The notes: generated by a model from the sequence alone, not told the origin. Shown: positions 37,654 through 46,217, numbered from the stretch's first letter. The stretch: 64,000 nt of DNA from Nocardioides lijunqiniae (GCF_015024225.1 NZ_JACJGM010000001.1:372001-436000); one strand, 5' to 3'. Translations and numbers: made by a program.

Positions 37654-38076
37654 ATGACCGACGAGAACCCGACCTCCCAGCCCGTAGCCCAGTCCGAGGC
37701 GCAGGCCCAGCCGCAGGCCGCATCCCAGCCGAGCCCCCAGCCCGAGCAGCGGCCCGGCTGGCGCCACCGTGTCCTGGGCCTGCGCGGCGTCGCGGCCGTC
37801 GCGATCGCCAGCCTGATCCTCGGCGGTGCCGGCGGCGCCGCCCTCGGCGCGCTGAGCGACGGCGCCGACGACGGCGGCGGTCGCGGTGGCTTCCCCGGCG
37901 GCGGACCGGGCCAGATGCAGCAGCGCGACGGTGGTCCCCAGGGTGGCCAGCAGGGCGGCCAGCAGGGTGGGCCCGGCGGCGGCCTGCCACCGGGCGGCGT
38001 GGTGCCGCCGGGCACGACCCCGCCCGACGACGTCCAGCCCGACGGCGGGACGACGGGCTCGGGCAGCACCACCTGA
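37654..38076 (+). CDS. Gly/Gln-rich single-pass membrane protein
   Basis: The 140-aa product has a Gln/Pro/Ala-rich N-terminus (SQPVAQSEAQAQPQAASQ), one membrane helix (VAAVAIASLILGGAGGAALGAL) and a Gly/Gln/Pro-rich C-terminal tail (GGQQGGQQGGPGGG). No catalytic motif. It lies across a 130-bp divergent promoter from the two-component system, and small proteins of this make-up are often found there in related actinobacteria, so it may be a regulon member. Start ATG 37654 is chosen because it lies 7 nt after GATGCT; the in-frame GTG 37621 is less likely. Confidence 0.65.
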   Translation: MTDENPTSQPVAQSEAQAQPQAASQPSPQPEQRPGWRHRVLGLRGVAAVAIASLILGGAGGAALGALSDGADDGGGRGGFPGGGPGQMQQRDGGPQGGQQGGQQGGPGGGLPPGGVVPPGTTPPDDVQPDGGTTGSGSTT

Positions 38077-38157
38077 GCCGTCGCGGCCGCCGCACCCAAC
38101 CGATCCGCGGGCTCCTCCGTCTGGAGGGGTAGAAGAGACTGCAGACCGGGAGGTGGC

Positions 38158-38679
38158 ATGGACACGCGCGACGACGAGTTCAGCGCATACGTCGTCGAGC
38201 GCCGCGCCCACCTGTACCGCACGGCGTACCTGCTGTGCGGCGACCCGCACCGCGCCGAGGACATCACGCAGCAGGCGCTCGCCAAGCTGTACGGCGCGTG
38301 GTCGCGGGCGGTCCGCATGGACTCCGTCGACGCCTACGCACGCCGCATCGTCGTCAACGCGCACCTCGACGAGGTGCGGCGACCCTGGCAGCGCCGGGAG
38401 CGACCGTCCGCGGAGCCGGCCGAGGGCCGCGTGGCCGTGGCCGCCGGACTCAGCGTCGAGGACTCCGATGCTCTCTGGGCGGCCCTGCGGGGGCTGGCTC
38501 CCGGACAGCGGCGCGTGGTGGTGCTCCGGCACTACTGGGGCCTGTCCGTCGACGAGACCGCGGCCGACCTGGGGATCAGCCCCGGCACGGTGAAGAGCCA
38601 GACGTCCGAGGCGCTCGCGCGGCTGCGCGGCGTGCTCGGTCCGGTCGGGCAGTCCTCCACCACGGGAGAGCAGCGATGA
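38158..38679 (+). CDS. SigE-family ECF sigma factor (second copy)
   Basis: The 173-aa protein has the same architecture as the sigma factor at 19.4 kb: region 2 (FSAYVVERRAHLYRTAYLLCGDPHRAEDITQQALAKLYGAW) and region 4 (LRGLAPGQRRVVVLRHYWGLSVDETAADLGISPGTVKSQTSEALARLR). GGGAGG lies a few bases before ATG 38158. The stop overlaps the ATG of the downstream membrane protein (ATGA), as in the first pair. Target promoters are unknown. Confidence 0.92.
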   Translation: MDTRDDEFSAYVVERRAHLYRTAYLLCGDPHRAEDITQQALAKLYGAWSRAVRMDSVDAYARRIVVNAHLDEVRRPWQRRERPSAEPAEGRVAVAAGLSVEDSDALWAALRGLAPGQRRVVVLRHYWGLSVDETAADLGISPGTVKSQTSEALARLRGVLGPVGQSSTTGEQR

Positions 38680-39917
38680 GCCAGCACGACCACCGTCCGC
38701 ACGAGAGTGACCGCGAGGACCTGGAGGAGGCGCTGCGCCGGCTGGCCGCGTCCGTCGACCCGCCCTCGGTGCCGGCCTCCGCCGACCTGGCTCGCGGCCG
38801 GCGCCGCCGCCGGCGCCAGCGGCTGGCGGTCTCGGCGGGCGTCGTCGCCGCGGTGGCCGCCATCGGCGTCGGCACCGCCGTGGTCGACGGGAGGTCGTCG
38901 GCCGAGGGCGACCCCCGCCCGCCCGTGGCCACGACGTCGCCCACGCCGGAGGTACGCGAGATCCGGCCGACTCCGGGACCGCCGGGCGGTGCGGCGGCCC
39001 CCGGCGCGCTCGACGCCGCCGACGCGATGAAGGAGATCCGCACCGATCCCGACCTCAACCGCTACCGCGACGTCCTGGCCGAGTACCTCGACCCGGAGGG
39101 CGAGCACCTCGAGAAGGGCGTCTCCAACCGGCAGTCCGGCGGGATGTCGCAGGGCACCAAGCTCGCCTGGACCAACGACGGCGAGAGCGGCATGGGCATG
39201 GTCCAGGTCACCGTCAGCGCCGGGTGGGGCGGCGTCGACGTCTGGGACTGCGGAGCCGGGTGGACCTGCCGCGACATCCCCGCGGGGCGCGGGCTGACGG
39301 CCGAGGTCGCCGAGCACGACGGGGTGACCGAGGTCGCCGTCGAGCACGACGACGGGATCGTCGTGGTCGTCGCCGTCGACGCGCTCTTCGGCAACAACTC
39401 CACCGTGCCGGTCTCCGGCATCGACCTCGGCGACGACCTGCTCGCCCGCGCGGCCGCCGACCCCCGCCTCGACCTGCCCGACTACGCCGCCGGCATCCCG
39501 CCCACGCTCGACCAGCGCACCTTCGCCCGGGTCGGTCAGCGGTTGCTGGCGGTCGGCACCGACGAGCTGGCGACGACGTACTCCGGCACCGACGCGCAGC
39601 CCTGGGTCGAGGCGGACTGGAGCGACGGCGTCGCCCGCGGGAGGCTCACCTGGGACGCGGCCCAGTCCGGCCAGCTCCAGGGCGAGGCCTACGCCTGCAT
39701 GGAGGTGCAGTACCGCCGCTGCGAGATGCACCGGGTCGGCGATCGTGAGGTGTTCGTCGGCTACGCCCGTGCCACGTGGGGCGGCGGCTGGCGCGCGCTC
39801 TACGCCGGACCGTCGTACACGCTCACGGTGTCCTTCGAACCGGCAGGCGGAGGCGACCTGCCACCGGAGCGGGCGTTCGCGTTCGTCACCGACCCGCGGT
39901 GGCAGCCGACGCGGTGA
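38676..39917 (+). CDS. Sigma-coupled single-pass membrane protein, anti-sigma candidate
   Basis: The 413-aa product has an N-terminal cytoplasmic region with a helical motif (REDLEEALRRLAASVDPPS) and an Arg-rich stretch (GRRRRRRQRLA), a membrane helix (VSAGVVAAVAAIGVGTAVV), a Pro-rich linker, and a 300-residue extracellular domain with Cys pairs (DCGAGWTC; ACMEVQYRRC). Coupling by ATGA to the sigma gene suggests a regulator of that sigma, but no known anti-sigma domain is recognised. Paralogous in layout to the gene at 18.6 kb. Confidence 0.7.
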   Translation: MSQHDHRPHESDREDLEEALRRLAASVDPPSVPASADLARGRRRRRRQRLAVSAGVVAAVAAIGVGTAVVDGRSSAEGDPRPPVATTSPTPEVREIRPTPGPPGGAAAPGALDAADAMKEIRTDPDLNRYRDVLAEYLDPEGEHLEKGVSNRQSGGMSQGTKLAWTNDGESGMGMVQVTVSAGWGGVDVWDCGAGWTCRDIPAGRGLTAEVAEHDGVTEVAVEHDDGIVVVVAVDALFGNNSTVPVSGIDLGDDLLARAAADPRLDLPDYAAGIPPTLDQRTFARVGQRLLAVGTDELATTYSGTDAQPWVEADWSDGVARGRLTWDAAQSGQLQGEAYACMEVQYRRCEMHRVGDREVFVGYARATWGGGWRALYAGPSYTLTVSFEPAGGGDLPPERAFAFVTDPRWQPTR

Positions 39918-39984
39918 GTTTCGCCGGTCGACCGGCGAAACTGGACCTTGACCGACGAAGATCTGTCGGTCAGGGTCCAGTTTC
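39918..39984. terminator. Overlapping hairpins forming a bidirectional terminator
   Basis: A perfect 24-bp palindrome (arms GTTTCGCCGGTC and GACCGGCGAAAC, 39918-39941) shares its 3' GAAAC with a second hairpin whose 20-nt arms (39937-39956 and 39965-39984) pair with one T-G wobble around an 8-nt loop. The two structures exclude each other. They lie between convergent genes; the second includes the stop codon region of the dehydrogenase gene. Confidence 0.6.
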
Positions 39985-41527
39985 AGCGGTCAGGCTCCGC
40001 GGCGAGCAGGTCGCGCACGGCCAGCGAGGCGAAGACCATCGCCGAGCCGAGCGGCGCGCCCGGGCCGGGGTAGACCTGGCCGAACAACGAGGCGGCGGAG
40101 TTGCTCGAGGCGTAGAGGCCGGCGATCGGTGAGCCGTCCTGGCGCAGCACCCGGCCGGCGGCGTCGGTGACCAGGCCGCCCTTGGTGCCGAGGTCGGAGA
40201 GGACGAAGCGGGCGGCGTAGTAGGGCGGCCGGTCGCAGGGGGTCAAGGCCTTGTTGGGGCCCTCGCCGCCGGCGAAGAAGGTGTCGTACTCGTCGCCGCC
40301 GCGGCCGAAGTCCTCGTCGACCCCGGTCTCGCAGAAGCCGTTGAAGCGCGCGACGCTGGCACCCAGCGCGTCGGCCGGGAGGCCGGTCGCCTGTGCGAGT
40401 CCCTCCAGCGTCTCCGCCGTGACCCAGGTGCCGGCGGCGAGGTGCTCGGCCGGCTCCCCCTCGGGCATCGCGATCGCGGGGAGCCGCCCTCCCTCGCGGG
40501 AGTCGAAGACGAACCACGATGGCACCCGCGCGGGGGCCGCGTCGCCGGCGGCAGCCATCTCGCGGCCGAAGCGGTCGTAGGGGAGGCACTCGTTGGCGTA
40601 GCGCTGTCCGGCGGCGTCGACCATCAGTCCGCTGCGGAACCCGAGCGTGAAGGAGCCGCTGCCGTCGGGGTGCTCCAAGCCCGGGCAGAACCACCCCACC
40701 GCGCTGAAGTCGGTCGCGGCGCCCAGGGCGATCGCGGCCTCGATCGGCTCGCCGGTGTTGGTGCCGGCCGGAGCCATCGTCCACGCCGTGTCGCCGGGTA
40801 CGCCGCGCTCCTCGCGCAGCGCGGCGTTGCCCTCGAAGCCACCGGCCGCCACCAGCACGCCGCGGGTCGCGCCGATCGTGATCGGGCCCTCGGGGGTCAT
40901 CGCCGCGACGCCGACGACCCGGCCGTCGTCGTCGGTGAGCAGGCCGGTGACGGGGAGGTTGGTGCGCAGCTCGCCGCCCTCGCGCACGAGCACCGTCGCC
41001 AGCCGGGCGATCAGGGACTGACCGCCGCTGAGGGTGTTGCGCCCACCCTCGCCCGCACGGTCGCGCTCGACCGGCGGGCGCACGAGCTCGGCGACCTCGG
41101 CGGGCAGGTCGCCGCGCTTGACGTTGGTCGGCTGGATCGAGCGCCCGAGGGCCACGCGACCCGGGGCGTCGTAGTACTCCGGGAACGGCAGCCACTCGAA
41201 GTCCAGGTCCTCGTCGGCCTCGAGCTCGGCGACCAGCTCGGGCGCGTGGGCGAGGAACGCCTCGACCTTGTCCGGGTCGGCGTCCTCCAGGATCGCCTCG
41301 AGGTAGGTGCGCGCCGACTCCGTCGAGTCCGCGATGCCGGCGCGCTGCTGCACCTGGCTGCCGGGCAGCCAGCACGCGCCGCCGGAGTACGCCGACGTGC
41401 CGCCGATCAGCGGCGTCTTCTCGACCACGACGACCGACAGCCCCGCCTTCGCCGCAAGGGCCGCGCCGGTGAGCGCGCCCCCGCCCGAGCCGACCACGAC
41501 CACGTCGTACTGCAGCTGTTCGGTCAC
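39983..41527 (-). CDS. FAD-dependent 3-ketosteroid dehydrogenase-like (KstD/fumarate-reductase-type) oxidoreductase
   Basis: The 514-aa flavoprotein has the FAD motif VVVVGSGGGALTGAALAAKAG, the GGTSAYSGGACWLPGS loop typical of KstD, an Ala/Gly-rich AAGGFEGN segment, and the C-terminal FAD-site GGLVTDAAGRVLRQDGSPIAGLYASSNSAASLFGQVYPGPGAPLGSAMVFA. KstD removes hydrogens from C1-C2 of 3-ketosteroids. A KstR-consensus palindrome at 41544-41559 directly upstream supports a sterol-related role. GTG 41527 is the start. The closest specific substrate remains open (delta-1 or delta-4 dehydrogenase). Confidence 0.85.
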   Translation of the reverse strand: MTEQLQYDVVVVGSGGGALTGAALAAKAGLSVVVVEKTPLIGGTSAYSGGACWLPGSQVQQRAGIADSTESARTYLEAILEDADPDKVEAFLAHAPELVAELEADEDLDFEWLPFPEYYDAPGRVALGRSIQPTNVKRGDLPAEVAELVRPPVERDRAGEGGRNTLSGGQSLIARLATVLVREGGELRTNLPVTGLLTDDDGRVVGVAAMTPEGPITIGATRGVLVAAGGFEGNAALREERGVPGDTAWTMAPAGTNTGEPIEAAIALGAATDFSAVGWFCPGLEHPDGSGSFTLGFRSGLMVDAAGQRYANECLPYDRFGREMAAAGDAAPARVPSWFVFDSREGGRLPAIAMPEGEPAEHLAAGTWVTAETLEGLAQATGLPADALGASVARFNGFCETGVDEDFGRGGDEYDTFFAGGEGPNKALTPCDRPPYYAARFVLSDLGTKGGLVTDAAGRVLRQDGSPIAGLYASSNSAASLFGQVYPGPGAPLGSAMVFASLAVRDLLAAEPDR

Positions 41528-41543
41528 CGCGCGATCCTCGCAA

Positions 41544-41559
41544 CTAGAACCTGTTCTAG
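41544..41559. promoter_or_regulatory. KstR-type operator (CTAGAAC-CT-GTTCTAG)
   Basis: The perfect 16-bp palindrome contains TAGAACCTGTTCTA, which fits the published KstR consensus TnnAACnnGTTnnA at every fixed position. It is 16 bp upstream of the KstD-like start. Confidence 0.8.
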
Positions 41560-41614
41560 CAAGCGGGGCGGTTCTGAGACAGGCGCCGGGGCGCCTTCCT
41601 CGACCTCCGGGCCC

Positions 41615-41654
41615 GGTGGTTGAGGAGGTCGCGCAGCGACCGTCTCGAAACCAC
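41615..41654. repeat. Solitary family-A palindromic repeat
   Basis: GGTGGTTGAGG at one end and CTCGAAACCAC at the other enclose GGTCGC/GCGACC arms around GCA. The ends match the repeats at 59.7-60.5 kb almost exactly while the inner stem differs but stays paired. Confidence 0.8.
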
Positions 41655-41694
41655 GGTGATCCCGGTGGGGGCCACCAGGCAGAATGGGACGGTC

Positions 41695-44600
41695 ATGACC
41701 GAGACCCAGCTCCAGATCGTCTACCCCGCGGAGCTGCCCGTCAGCCAGCGGCGCGAGGACATCGCCGCGGCGATCCGCGACCACCAGGTCGTGATCGTGG
41801 CGGGGGAGACCGGCTCGGGCAAGACGACCCAGCTGCCCAAGATCTGCCTCGAGCTCGGCCGCGGCCGGGGCAGGGGCGGCGACGACCCCGACGGCAAGCT
41901 GATCGGTCACACCCAGCCGCGGCGGATCGCCGCGCGCTCGGTGGCCGAGCGCATCGCCGAGGAGCTCGGCACCGACCTCGGCGACCTGGTGGGCTACCAG
42001 GTGCGCTTCACCGACCGCACCTCGCGCAGCAGCCGGGTCAAGCTGATGACCGACGGCATCCTGCTGGCCGAGCTGCAGCGCGACCGCGAGCTGCGCCGCT
42101 ACGACACGATCATCATCGACGAGGCCCACGAGCGCAGCCTCAACATCGACTTCCTGCTCGGCTACCTCAAGCGGCTGCTGCCGCGGCGACCCGACCTCAA
42201 GCTGATCATCACCAGCGCCACGATCGACGTCGAGCGGTTCGCGAAGCACTTCGACGCGCCCGTGGTCGAGGTGTCGGGCCGGACCTACCCCGTCGAGATC
42301 CGCTACCGGCCCCTCGTCGAGCGCCCCGAGGAGGACGAGGAGGGCGAGACCGTCGTCCGCGACCAGACCGAGGCGATCGTCGAGGCCGTGCGCGAGCTCT
42401 GCGCGGAGGGTCCCGGCGACATCCTGGTCTTCCTCCCCGGCGAGCGCGAGATCCGCGACACCGCCGACGCGCTGGGCGACGCCAAGCTCGAGCGTCTCGG
42501 CACCGTCGAGATCGTGCCGCTCTACTCCCGGCTCTCCGCCGCCGAGCAGCACCGGGTGTTCTCGTCGCACTCCGGCCGCCGGGTGGTGCTCTCGACCAAC
42601 GTCGCCGAGACCTCGCTGACCGTGCCCGGCATCCGCTACGTCGTCGACTCCGGCGTCGCGCGCATCTCGCGCTACTCCGTGCGCACGAAGGTCCAGCGCC
42701 TGCCCATCGAGGCCATCAGCCAGGCCTCGGCCAACCAGCGCTCCGGCCGCTGCGGGCGCGTCGCCGCGGGCATCGCGATCCGGCTCTACTCCGAGGAGGA
42801 CTTCGAGTCCCGCCCCGAGTTCACCGAGCCCGAGATCCTGCGCACCAACCTCGCCTCGGTCATCCTCCAGATGGCCTCGCTCGGCCTCGGCGAGGTCGGT
42901 CGGTTCCCGTTCGTCGAGCCGCCCGACAAGCGCAACGTCTCCGCCGGCGTGCAGCTGCTCGAGGAGCTCGGCGCGCTGTCGTCGGGCAAGCTCACCAAGC
43001 TCGGACGCCGCCTGGCGCGCCTGCCGATCGACCCCCGCCTGGCGCGGATGATCATCGAGGCCGAGCGGCTCGGCTGCGTGCGCGACGTCGCCGTCATCGC
43101 GGCCGCCCTGTCCCTGCAGGACCCGCGCGAGCGCCCGGCCGAGATGCGCCAGCAGGCCGACGAGCAGCACGCGCGCTTCAAGGACGAGACCTCCGACTTC
43201 CTGACCTTCCTCAACCTCTGGCGCTACCTCAAGGAGCAGCAGGCCCAGCTGGGCAGCAGCGCCTTCCGCCGCCTGTGCAAGCGCGAGTTCCTCAACTACC
43301 TCCGGGTCCGCGAGTGGCAGGACTTCGAGTCCCAGCTGCGTCGGGTGGCCAAGGAGATGGGCATCGAGACCGGCCCGGCCAAGGACCCGCGCAGCGAGGG
43401 GATGGACTCAGACGCGATCCACCAGGCGCTGCTCTCCGGGCTGCTCAGCCACATCGGGATCCTGGAGGAGCGCGACCGCGACAACCCGGTGCGCAAGGGC
43501 GCCCGGCGGCCGATGCGCGAGTACGTCGGCGCCCGCGGCGCCAAGTTCGCGATCTTCCCCGGTAGTGCCCTGGCCAAGCGCAACCCGCCGTTCCTGATGG
43601 CCGGTGAGCTGGTCGAGACCTCCCGGCTCTGGGCCCGCCAGAACGCCGCGATCCAGCCGGAGTGGGCGGAGCGGCTGGGCGGCGACTTGGTCAAGCGCAG
43701 CTACTCCGAGCCCCACTGGTCCAAGAAGCGCGCGGCGGTCATGGCCCACGAGAAGGTGTCCCTCTACGGCGTGCCGCTCATCGCCGACCGGCTCGTCAAC
43801 TTCGGCAAGGTCGACCCCGATTACAGCCGCGAGCTGTTCATCCGTCACGCGCTCGTCTACGGCGAGTGGTCGACCCACCAGAAGTTCTTCGAGCGCAACC
43901 GCGCCCTGCTGGAGGAGGTCGAGGAGCTCGAGCACCGGCTGCGCCGCCGCGACATCGTGGTCGACGAGCACACCCTGTTCGACTTCTACGACGCCCGCGT
44001 GGGGCGCGACGTCGTCAGCGGCGCCCACTTCGACCAGTGGTGGAAGCTCAAGCGCCGCGAGGATCCCGAGTACCTCACGTTCGACCCCGAGATGCTGCGC
44101 CACACCACGGCCGGCGACGTCCGCGAGGAGGACTACCCGCAGCAGTGGTCCAGCGAGGGGCTGACCTTCCCGATCAGCTACCACTTCGAGCCCGGCAGCG
44201 CCCAGGACGGCCTGACCATCGACGTGCCCGTCGCGACGCTCAACCGGGTCGCGGCGGACGACTTCTCGTGGAACGTCCCCGGGCTGCGCGAGGAGCTCGT
44301 GACGGCGCTGATCCGCAGCCTGCCCAAGCACCTGAGGGTGAGCGTCGTGCCGGCTCCCAACACGGCGCGGGAGTTCCTCGCGGCCGTGCCGGCGGGGGAG
44401 GAGCCGCTGCTGGACGCGCTGGAGCGCCACCTGCGCTCGACCCGGGGCGTGGTCGTCCCGCGCGACGCCTGGGACTGGGCCAAGGTGCCCGAGCACCTGC
44501 GACCGACCTACCGCGTCGTCGGCGACGACGGCCGCGAGCAGGCCCGGGGCAAGGACCTGGAGGCGCTCAAGGAGCCCCTGCGCCCGCAGTTCGCGCGGGC

Positions 44601-45504
44601 GATGGCCGAGGTGGCCAACGACAGCGGCCTGGCCCGCACCGGGGCGACCTCCTGGGTGTTCGGCACGATCGAGGAGTCGTTCCGGCAGGTGCGCGCCGGC
44701 CACGACGTCCAGGGCTACCCCGGCCTCGTCGACGAGGGGGAGACCGTCGGGCTGGCGGTCGTCGGCTCCGAGGACGAGCGCGACGCGCGCCACCGGCTCG
44801 GCGTCACCCGGCTGCTGTCGCTCACGCTGCCGCGCGTCGACCGCCCGGTCCTCGACGCGCTGTCGAACGCCGACAAGCTCGGCCTGGCCGGCTCGCCGTA
44901 CCCCTCGGTCGCCGAGCTGCTCGAGGACTGCCGGCTCGCGGTGCTCCAGGCGGTGGTCGACGAGCGGCCGCCGGTGCGCGACCAGGCGGCGTACGACGCG
45001 CTGGTCGCCGCGGCGCGTCCGGCCCAGGAGCCGGCGCTGCGCGAGGTCGTCGCCGACGTGCTGCGGGTCCTGGAGGCGTGGCGGACGACCGAGAAGCTGC
45101 TCAGCGGTCGCGCCGACATGGCCATGCTGCCGGCGCTGGCGGACATGAAGGGCCAGCTCGAGCGGCTGGTGGGTCGCGGCTTCGTCCGCGACGCCGGCGT
45201 CGCCCAGCTGCGCGCCTACCCGCGCTACCTCGCCGCCCTGCAGTCGCGGCGCGAGCGGCTGTCCCGCGGTGGGGGCGCGGTCGCGCAGGACCGGCAGCTG
45301 ATGGACCGGGTCACCGAGCTCCAGGAGGCCTACCTGCACCAGGTGGCCGCGCTGCCCGAGGGCCGTCCGGCAGGCGAGCGGCTGCGCGAGGTGCGCTGGA
45401 TGCTGGAGGAGTACCGGGTCTCGCTGTGGGCCCAGCAGCTCGGCACGCCCTACCCGGTCAGCGACAAGCGCCTGCGCAAGGCACTCGCCTCGACCGCGAC
45501 GTAG
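41695..45504 (+). CDS. hrpA: HrpA-type DEAH-box ATP-dependent RNA helicase
   Basis: The 1269-aa helicase has motif I GETGSGKTTQ, motif II DEAH (IIIDEAHERSLNIDF), motif III TSATI, motif VI QRSGRCGRVAAG, and the large C-terminal HA2/OB-fold and DUF3418 regions of bacterial HrpA (about residues 480-1269). Family members act in mRNA processing and in rescue of collided ribosomes. ATG 41695 is the conserved start; a TTG at 41620 would put 25 residues encoded by the palindromic repeat onto the N-terminus and is rejected. TAG overlaps the next promoter. Confidence 0.96.
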   Translation: MTETQLQIVYPAELPVSQRREDIAAAIRDHQVVIVAGETGSGKTTQLPKICLELGRGRGRGGDDPDGKLIGHTQPRRIAARSVAERIAEELGTDLGDLVGYQVRFTDRTSRSSRVKLMTDGILLAELQRDRELRRYDTIIIDEAHERSLNIDFLLGYLKRLLPRRPDLKLIITSATIDVERFAKHFDAPVVEVSGRTYPVEIRYRPLVERPEEDEEGETVVRDQTEAIVEAVRELCAEGPGDILVFLPGEREIRDTADALGDAKLERLGTVEIVPLYSRLSAAEQHRVFSSHSGRRVVLSTNVAETSLTVPGIRYVVDSGVARISRYSVRTKVQRLPIEAISQASANQRSGRCGRVAAGIAIRLYSEEDFESRPEFTEPEILRTNLASVILQMASLGLGEVGRFPFVEPPDKRNVSAGVQLLEELGALSSGKLTKLGRRLARLPIDPRLARMIIEAERLGCVRDVAVIAAALSLQDPRERPAEMRQQADEQHARFKDETSDFLTFLNLWRYLKEQQAQLGSSAFRRLCKREFLNYLRVREWQDFESQLRRVAKEMGIETGPAKDPRSEGMDSDAIHQALLSGLLSHIGILEERDRDNPVRKGARRPMREYVGARGAKFAIFPGSALAKRNPPFLMAGELVETSRLWARQNAAIQPEWAERLGGDLVKRSYSEPHWSKKRAAVMAHEKVSLYGVPLIADRLVNFGKVDPDYSRELFIRHALVYGEWSTHQKFFERNRALLEEVEELEHRLRRRDIVVDEHTLFDFYDARVGRDVVSGAHFDQWWKLKRREDPEYLTFDPEMLRHTTAGDVREEDYPQQWSSEGLTFPISYHFEPGSAQDGLTIDVPVATLNRVAADDFSWNVPGLREELVTALIRSLPKHLRVSVVPAPNTAREFLAAVPAGEEPLLDALERHLRSTRGVVVPRDAWDWAKVPEHLRPTYRVVGDDGREQARGKDLEALKEPLRPQFARAMAEVANDSGLARTGATSWVFGTIEESFRQVRAGHDVQGYPGLVDEGETVGLAVVGSEDERDARHRLGVTRLLSLTLPRVDRPVLDALSNADKLGLAGSPYPSVAELLEDCRLAVLQAVVDERPPVRDQAAYDALVAAARPAQEPALREVVADVLRVLEAWRTTEKLLSGRADMAMLPALADMKGQLERLVGRGFVRDAGVAQLRAYPRYLAALQSRRERLSRGGGAVAQDRQLMDRVTELQEAYLHQVAALPEGRPAGERLREVRWMLEEYRVSLWAQQLGTPYPVSDKRLRKALASTAT

Positions 45505-45507
45505 CCT
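45502..45507 (+). promoter_or_regulatory. Leaderless -10 (TAGCCT) inside the hrpA stop
   Basis: The TAG stop of hrpA forms the first half of TAGCCT; 7 nt later is ATG 45515. Confidence 0.5.
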
Positions 45508-45514
45508 GGACGCC

Positions 45515-46111
45515 ATGACGAGTCGGCCCCATCACCGTCCGATGCAGCGCGACGTCTCCTACTTCGACGAGATCGTCGGCGGAGCCGACCCGGCCCTGCT
45601 CACCGAGGCCGGCGACCGCGCCGCCGAGCTGCTCGTGCGCGGTGCGCGCGAGAGCGGCGACGACGCCGTGGCCGAGCGGCTGCTGCGCCTCGCTGACACC
45701 GAGGGCATCGAGTCGATCGCCGAGGTGTGGTCGGGCTCCCCGGCCGACTCGCTCGCCGGGTGCCTGTGGCGCCTCTACCTCCTGCGCTCCTGGGTCTACG
45801 CCGACTCCGCCGGGGTCGCCCGCGAGTTCGAGGCCGGACGAGCCCGCGCCCAGGTCGCCCGGGTGGTGGCCGGCGTCGCCGACCCGCCGGGCGTCGACGA
45901 GCTGCGCACCATGGTCGACGAGGTGCTGCGCGGCATCGCCGGCGGCGACTTCGCCGACGTGCTGTTCCGCGCGGCGGCCTTCGCCCGGGTGGTCGCGACC
46001 GGCCGCGCCATCCTCTCCGAGCCCTCTGACCAGCAGGTCCGCAGGATGCTGCTGCTCGCCGAGCAGCTGGAGGCGGCGGGTCACACCGAGCTCGTGCGTG
46101 GGCTGGCCTGA
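45515..46111 (+). CDS. Conserved helical protein of unknown function
   Basis: The 198-aa product is mostly helical, Ala/Arg/Glu-rich, without signal peptide or membrane helix (core GGDFADVLFRAAAFARVVATGRAIL). I do not recognise a domain. It starts 10 bp after hrpA, with a likely leaderless start of its own. Possibly a co-inherited partner of hrpA. Confidence 0.7.
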   Translation: MTSRPHHRPMQRDVSYFDEIVGGADPALLTEAGDRAAELLVRGARESGDDAVAERLLRLADTEGIESIAEVWSGSPADSLAGCLWRLYLLRSWVYADSAGVAREFEAGRARAQVARVVAGVADPPGVDELRTMVDEVLRGIAGGDFADVLFRAAAFARVVATGRAILSEPSDQQVRRMLLLAEQLEAAGHTELVRGLA

Positions 46112-46116
46112 CCCGC

Positions 46117-46122
46117 TAAAAT
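46117..46122 (+). promoter_or_regulatory. Strong -10 (TAAAAT) of candidate structured RNA
   Basis: TAAAAT is the most AT-rich and consensus-like -10 noted in the window. Seven nt later begins the 11-bp closing stem of the RNA; no start codon follows in a useful frame. Confidence 0.55.
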
Positions 46123-46128
46123 AGAGTC

Positions 46129-46217
46129 AGAGTGCGCCGGGTCGTGAAGCCCCGGGTCCCAAAATAAGCCGCTACGAGCGGCCACGCGCCGTGAGGTGCT
46201 CTTGGTCCGGCGCACTC
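46129..46217 (+). ncRNA. Candidate structured small RNA (unknown family)
   Basis: A perfect 11-bp stem joins GAGTGCGCCGG (46130-46140) to CCGGCGCACTC (46207-46217). The enclosed 66 nt hold an inner perfect 6-bp hairpin (GCCGCT-ACG-AGCGGC, 46168-46182) and an AT-rich CCCAAAATAAG segment left of it. With the -10 just upstream, the predicted product is about 90 nt. It is not a tRNA, SRP or tmRNA that I recognise, and no ORF occupies the 182-bp gap. There is no obvious U-tract. Confidence 0.5.

Noticed and set aside
41620-41694. N-terminal extension of HrpA from TTG 41620
   Set aside because: The extra 25 codons lie in the family-A repeat, have no conserved sequence, and ATG 41695 gives the usual HrpA start.
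43408-45516. A 702-codon frame antisense to hrpA
   Set aside because: Low-complexity Arg/Gln/Leu shadow of a strongly conserved helicase.
46129-46217. tRNA or SRP RNA reading of the structured region
   Set aside because: No T-loop, anticodon arm or SRP apical GGAA-type motif; the size and stems do not fit.
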